Of a DNA stretch of 17,446 bases, positions 13,394 through 17,446 are shown one piece after another. Below the pieces are notes generated by a model. The model made no database searches. It was not told the origin of the DNA and saw only the letters and a list, made by a program, of their open reading frames with translations. This stretch comes from Desulfobacteraceae bacterium (GTDB taxonomy: Bacteria; Desulfobacterota; Desulfobacteria; Desulfobacterales; SG8-13), in contig JARFQH010000263.1 in the NCBI GenBank assembly GCA_029287875.1, positions 1 through 17,446 on the forward strand, given 5' to 3'. Both the position numbers and the translations under genes were made by a program. Each line of letters opens with the position of its first letter. Position 1 is the first letter of the stretch.

Positions 13394-16162
13394 TCACGCC
13401 GCGTGGGAGAGTTTGACCGCGCAGACCTTGTATTCCGGGATCTTGGAGACGGGATCGAGCGCGGCGTTGGTCAACCGGTTGGCGGCCGCCTGGGCAAAGT
13501 GGAAGGGAATAAAGACCGTTCCGTTCACCGCCTTGGGGGACACCTGGATCTTGGTTGTGATTTTGCCGCGCCGGGAGGCGATCTCGACCTCGGCACCATC
13601 CGTCAGGTCATAAAGGGCGGCATCCTTGGGCGAAATTTCTACAAAGCATTCGGGGACCCTCTCGTTGAGACCCGCGGTCTTCATGGTCATGGTGCCGGTG
13701 TGATAATGATAAAGCACTCTTCCGGTGGTCAGATACAGGGGGTATTCGTCGTCGGTCAGTTCGGCCGGCGGCGTGTAGTCGATGGCGTGAAACTGCCCCC
13801 GCCCGCGGGTGAACTGCTCACGGTGAAGGATCGGAGTGCCCGGGTGCTGCGGTGTCGGACACGGCCAGTGCAATCCCTCGACCGCACTGCGGTCGTAGGT
13901 AATCCCGGCATAGGAGGGGGTGACCCGGGCAATCTCTTCGAAAATCTCCCGGCTGCTGGCGTAAGCCATGGGCGTTCCCATGCGGGTGGCAATGTCGCAC
14001 AGGATCTGCCAGTCGTCCTTACACTCGCCGGGGGCCTCGACCGCCTTGCGGATCAGCTGCACCCGCCGTTCGGTGTTGGAGAAGGTGCCGTTCTTTTCCG
14101 CAAAACATCTCGACGGCAGGACCACGTCGGCCAGTTGAGCGGTTTCGGTCAAGAATATGTCCTGGACCACCAGGAAGTCGAGGTGCTTGATGGAGGCCTC
14201 GGCATGGTTCAAATCGGGATCCGACACCAGCGGGTTTTCCCCGATGATGTATAGCGCCTTGAGCTCGCCGGCGTGGGCCTTCGGAATCATCTCCGTGACG
14301 GTCAGACCCGGCTTTGTCGGCAGGTCTTTCACACCCCAGGCCTCTTCCATCTTTTTGGCGATGGCCAGGTCGCTTACCGGCTGGTAACCGGTATACACGT
14401 TGGGCAGTCCGCCCATGTCACAGGCCCCCTGGACGTTGTTCTGGCCGCGCAGGGGGTTGACGCCGGTACCGGGCTTGCCCATGTGACCGCAGAGCATGGC
14501 CAGGTTGGCCAGGGACTTGACGTTGTCGGTTCCATGGCTGTGCTGGGTGATGCCCATACAGTAGAGAATGCTGGCGGCTTTCGCGGTGGCGTAGAGCCGG
14601 GCGGCCGCGGCCAGTTCCTCGGCCGGAATGCCGGTGATACTTTCGACATAGTCCGGCGTGTAGTTGGAGACGATTTTCTTCAGTTCCTCGAAGCCTTCGG
14701 TGCGTTTCTCCACAAAGGTCTTTTCGTATAAATCCTCGGCGATGATCACGTGCATCATGCCGTTGATCCAGGCGACGTCGGAGCCCAGGTTCTGACGCAG
14801 CCACTTGTGGGCAAATGCGGCAAGCTTGATGCGCCGCGGATCGACCAGGATCAGCTTGGCGCCCCTGTAAGAGACCGCCCGTTTAACGTGTCGGGAGAGT
14901 ACCGGATGATTCTCGGTGGTGTTGGAGCCGGTCACCAGAATCACATCGGCGCCTTCGATGTCCCCGATGGTGTTCGTCATGGCACCACTTCCGAACGCTG
15001 CGGCCAGACCGGCCACGGTGGAGCTGTGTCAGAGACGCGCGCAGTGATCGATGTTGTTAGTCTTGAGAACAGCCCGCGCAAATTTGTTGGCGATGTAGTT
15101 CTCTTCGTTGGTAATCCGGGCGGAAGTCAACACACCGAGGCTGTCGGGTCCGTGCGCTTCTTTGATCTTGCCCAGCCTGTCCGCTACCAAGTCCAGGGCC
15201 TCGTCCCAGTTTGCCTCCCGGAAGGTGCCATTCTCCTTGATGAGCGGTGCGGTCAGGCGCTCGGGTGAGTGAATGAAGTCGAAACCGAAGCGCCCCTTGA
15301 CGCACAGCGAACCGTAATTCGGCGCCATCTCTTCGGCACCGGTGACTTTGACCACCCGGTTGTCCTGAACGTGCAGATGCATCTGGCAGCCGACCCCGCA
15401 GTAACTGCAGGTTGTGCGGACTTTCGTGGTCTGCCAGGGGCGGACATTGTAGCGCACGTCTTTCTCGACCAGTGCCCCCACAGGGCAGACTTGGACGCAT
15501 TCACCGCAAAATACGCAGTCCGAATCTTTCAGCGGCCGGTCACCGGCAGCGACGATCTTGCTGCGTGCGCCCCGGAACCCGAAGTGAATGGCGTTGTTGA
15601 CCTGAACCTCGTTGCAGGCCTGAACACACCGCCCGCACTGGATACAGCGGGAAAAATCTCTCACGATGAACGGATTGACGGTCTCCATCGGATAGGGCGT
15701 ATCGGTGGCGGCAAAACGTTCGCCGGATACCTGGTAGCGGTAGGCCAGGTCCTGAAGCCGGCAATCGCCCCAGACAGGGCAAAGTTCCTGACTGCCGTCG
15801 TCCTTCTGGACATTGAGTTGAAACTGGGTCCAGTCCTGTCCGTCGGAACCGCGCACGGCACAGTTGTGATTGCCCGAGGAAAGCAGGAGCTGCAGGATCA
15901 GTTTACGGGCCTTGACAACGGCTGCTGTTTCCGTCTGCACGTCCATGTTGTCCCCTGCCGGGGTTGAACAGGAGGGGAGCAGGCTGCGGGCGCCTTTGAC
16001 CTCGACGACGCAGATGCGGCAAGCTCCGGTCGGAAAGGCGCCTTTCAGCCAGCAGAGTGTCGGGATGTCGATATGGTGTTGCCGGGCGACTTCGAGGATC
16101 GTCTGCCCCGGATCGAATGAGAGGGAATTGCCGTTGATCGTGATGCGGTGTTCATCGGACAT
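13394..16162 (-). CDS. fdhA: Formate dehydrogenase, catalytic subunit, selenocysteine-containing
   Basis: One gene of 922 residues, including selenocysteine 378 read from the TGA at 15029-15031. It interconverts formate and CO2 at a Mo/W-bis-pterin site. An N-terminal 2Fe-2S domain (Cys37, 48, 51, 65) is followed by a His/Cys cluster region (His99, Cys101, 128, 134), two 4Fe-4S ferredoxin motifs (Cys173-183 and Cys216-226), the catalytic-domain 4Fe-4S cluster (Cys252, 255, 259, 287) and DHCARL-Sec-HSSTVAGLAAAFG. Pterin-binding segments follow (GITQHSHG, LRGQNNVQGACDMG) and the C-terminal domain (LTTGRVLYHYHTGTMT). There is no Tat signal, so it is cytoplasmic. Start 16162 is preferred because MSDEHRITING begins the 2Fe-2S fold and a GGAG lies upstream; the frame stays open to 16285, overlapping the VanZ gene. 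No partner subunit gene is adjacent. Confidence 0.93.
15000..15031 (-). promoter_or_regulatory. Selenocysteine UGA and bacterial SECIS hairpin
   Basis: On the minus strand the TGA (15031-15029) is followed after 18 bases by the loop GGTCT (15010-15006), flanked by GTGGCC (15016-15011) and GGCCGC (15005-15000). These form a 6-bp stem with one G·T. The GGU loop and the 18-base distance match the E. coli fdhF SECIS as I know it. The codons translate smoothly as HSSTVAGLAA, so the signal is embedded in coding sequence. SelB should bind here. Confidence 0.92.
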
Positions 16163-16211
16163 GGTGTGGGGTCTCCAATTAGGTTTCGAAATCATTGCCA
16201 TATCGGACTGT

Positions 16212-16240
16212 TCTTTAGCGGATGCCGTTTGACTTGTCAA
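16212..16240 (-). promoter_or_regulatory. Possible fdhA promoter with palindromic -35 region
   Basis: On the minus strand TTGACA (16240-16235) and TAAAGA (16217-16212) are 17 bases apart. The -35 lies in a perfect palindrome, TTGACAAGTCAA (16240-16229), six bases past the VanZ stop. The -10 match is only fair. Confidence 0.35.
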
Positions 16241-16245
16241 TCCGC

Positions 16246-16629
16246 TTATCGTGGTAAACGGGCAGCGCGTTTTATGATGAAACACATGTACAAGAGCACT
16301 CCCCAGGCCGCCCCGACAAAATCGGCCGCGACATCCATCACATCGGCGGAGCGGCCGGGGACAAAATACTGGTGAATTTCATCGCTGATGCCGTAAAGGC
16401 CGGCGGAGAGAACGCTCAAAAAGGCTACGCGCCAGAACTTGCCGCCATGCCGCAGGGAACCATAGGCCCTGCAGAACAAAGCGCCGAGAAGGGCGTAGCC
16501 CAACATGTGCAGATATTTATCAAAAAAAGGAACATCCGGCTCCTTAACAGGCGAGGGGAACGAAGACTGAATGAATATCGCCAGGCAGTAAACAATCAGC
16601 GGGAGCCAGTACTTGAGGAATCTTGGCAA
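16246..16629 (-). CDS. VanZ-like family membrane protein
   Basis: The product has 127 residues and four likely membrane helices (about 7-21, 43-56, 66-80 and 98-118). The VanZ signature is clear: DKYLHMLGYALLGALF (37-52) and YGISDEIHQYFVPGRSADVM (79-98), followed by DVAADFVGAAWG. The name comes from teicoplanin resistance, but most such proteins have unknown roles and nothing here points to resistance. The start is TTG at 16629, supported by GAGGGG on the minus strand seven bases before it; no ATG fits better. It lies 121 bases after thrS and 83 bases before fdhA on the same strand, and could be read together with either. Confidence 0.88.
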   Translation of the reverse strand: MPRFLKYWLPLIVYCLAIFIQSSFPSPVKEPDVPFFDKYLHMLGYALLGALFCRAYGSLRHGGKFWRVAFLSVLSAGLYGISDEIHQYFVPGRSADVMDVAADFVGAAWGVLLYMCFIIKRAARLPR

Positions 16630-16650
16630 TTGGAATCCCCTCGGATTGGT

Positions 16651-16752
16651 AGGGGTATTTTGTATTTGGTATAAAGTGTTTTGTGTTTCATATTAACGCT
16701 TTTGAACGGACAAGACTAAAATCCAAACACGAAACACTAAATACCAACCCCT
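16651..16752. terminator. AT-rich long inverted repeat between thrS and the VanZ gene
   Basis: The arms at 16667-16688 and 16725-16746 pair over 22 positions with three mismatches. An outer AGGGGT (16651-16656) pairs with ACCCCT (16747-16752) across a 10-base bulge. The outer edge touches the thrS stop codon (16751-16753). It may stop or slow thrS transcription, or be a mobile palindrome. The arms contain repeated TTTGGTAT and GTGTTT-type words. Confidence 0.55.
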
Positions 16753-17446
16753 ATTCCTTAAACATGTCCATATCCAGCCGCCGCTTCCGGATAGCCGCCA
16801 TCACGGTATTCATGAACACATCTTGGGAAATCCCCTGCTTGACGGTTCCGTCGAGGGTCCGCACCGAAAGGGTACCGGAAGCCTTTTCCTTGTTGCCGAT
16901 GGTCAGAATCAGTGGAATGTACTGAAGCTGGGCTTCGCGGATTTTCTTGTTGAGACTTTCGGCCCGGCTGTCGACCTCGCAGCGCAGTCCCTCCCTCTGC
17001 AACGTGCGGCCGATCTCATCGGCGTAGGCAACGAGGTCGTCATTGATCGGCAAAAGAGCCACCTGCACCGGGGCCATCCACAAAGGGAATTTACCGGCGA
17101 AATGTTCGATCAGGATTCCCAGGAACCGCTCGATCGAGCCGAAAACCGTTCGGTGAAGCATGATAGGACGATGCTTTTCGTTGTCCTTGTCGACGTAGTA
17201 GAGGTCAAACCGCTCGGGAAGCGACATGTCGAGTTGAATGGTACCGCACTGCCACGTGCGACCCAAGGCATCTTTTATGTGCAGATCGATTTTGGGTCCA
17301 TAAAAGGCCCCGTCACCCTCATTGATTTTATAATCCTGACCGTATGCATCGAGAGCCGATCGCAGCCCGTCGGTCGCCATTTTCCACTGTTCATCGGTTC
17401 CGATCGATTTGTCGGGTCGGGTTGACAGCTCCAGGTGATACCCAAG
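16751..17446 (-). CDS. thrS: Threonine-tRNA ligase, C-terminal part (partial at window edge)
   Basis: 231 residues are visible, open to the right edge of the window. They cover the end of the class II catalytic core: ELSTRPDKSIG, DGAFYGPKID, WQCGTIQLD and motif 3 HRTVFGSIERFLGILIEH. The first His of motif 3 (RPIMLHRTV) is the third zinc ligand in ThrRS. The anticodon-binding domain follows (APVQVALLPI, then LRCEVDSRAESLNKKIREAQLQYIPLILTIGNKE). The enzyme charges tRNA-Thr. The remaining catalytic and editing domains lie outside the window. The infC-rpmI-rplT genes often found downstream of thrS are not here; a VanZ-like gene follows instead. Confidence 0.96.
   Translation of the reverse strand, partial: LGYHLELSTRPDKSIGTDEQWKMATDGLRSALDAYGQDYKINEGDGAFYGPKIDLHIKDALGRTWQCGTIQLDMSLPERFDLYYVDKDNEKHRPIMLHRTVFGSIERFLGILIEHFAGKFPLWMAPVQVALLPINDDLVAYADEIGRTLQREGLRCEVDSRAESLNKKIREAQLQYIPLILTIGNKEKASGTLSVRTLDGTVKQGISQDVFMNTVMAAIRKRRLDMDMFKE

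Noticed and set aside
13403..14254. Long + strand open frame (283 codons) opposite fdhA
   Set aside because: It is antisense to a well-supported pterin-enzyme coding region, is rich in Gly/Asp/Val as expected of a shadow of GC-rich coding DNA, and has no recognisable motif.

Overview
The window looks like chromosome from a strictly anaerobic bacterium, most plausibly a sulfate reducer or relative in Desulfobacterota (class or genus not determinable without a search). The evidence is a cytoplasmic selenocysteine formate dehydrogenase with a readable SECIS hairpin, a fused ADP-forming acyl-CoA synthetase/GNAT protein next to CBS-ACT and universal stress proteins, a CHASE2 Ser/Thr kinase paired with an FHA protein, a NifX-like remnant and an EFR1-type flavodoxin remnant. 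No rRNA, tRNA, CRISPR array or intact transposase was seen.

Left block, 1-5447, all on +: the end of a response-regulator receiver domain, a CBS-CBS-ACT sensor protein, a tandem universal stress protein, an 894-residue acyl-CoA synthetase/acetyltransferase fusion, and a cytidylate-kinase-like protein. Short gaps and good ribosome sites suggest one energy- or acetate-responsive transcription unit.

Middle block, 5480-9912, is a patchwork of live and decayed genes. On the minus strand runs a cassette of a GAF protein, a 60-residue protein and a 242-residue protein resembling a metallopeptidase that lost its active site, followed by a NifX-like pseudogene with two in-frame TGA codons. On + an IclR-type DNA-binding domain carrying three in-frame stops leads directly into an intact panB, whose ribosome site lies inside the remnant. 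panB is followed by a flavodoxin-like gene that stops where its family would continue. Beyond it lies a 112-bp, almost perfectly symmetric inverted repeat.

Signalling block, 9972-13082 (+): a consensus sigma-70 promoter followed within a few bases by an intrinsic-terminator hairpin, then a CHASE2-transmembrane-kinase receptor and a stand-alone FHA protein that could read its phosphothreonines. A strong bidirectional terminator at 13289-13325 separates this block from the next.

Right block, 13394-17446, all on -: the 3' part of thrS, an AT-rich hairpin, a VanZ-like membrane protein starting at TTG, and fdhA. fdhA is one 922-residue gene; its in-frame TGA at 15029-15031 is read as selenocysteine 378, although simple ORF calling splits it in two.

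All family assignments come from reading motifs in the translations; no database search was possible.
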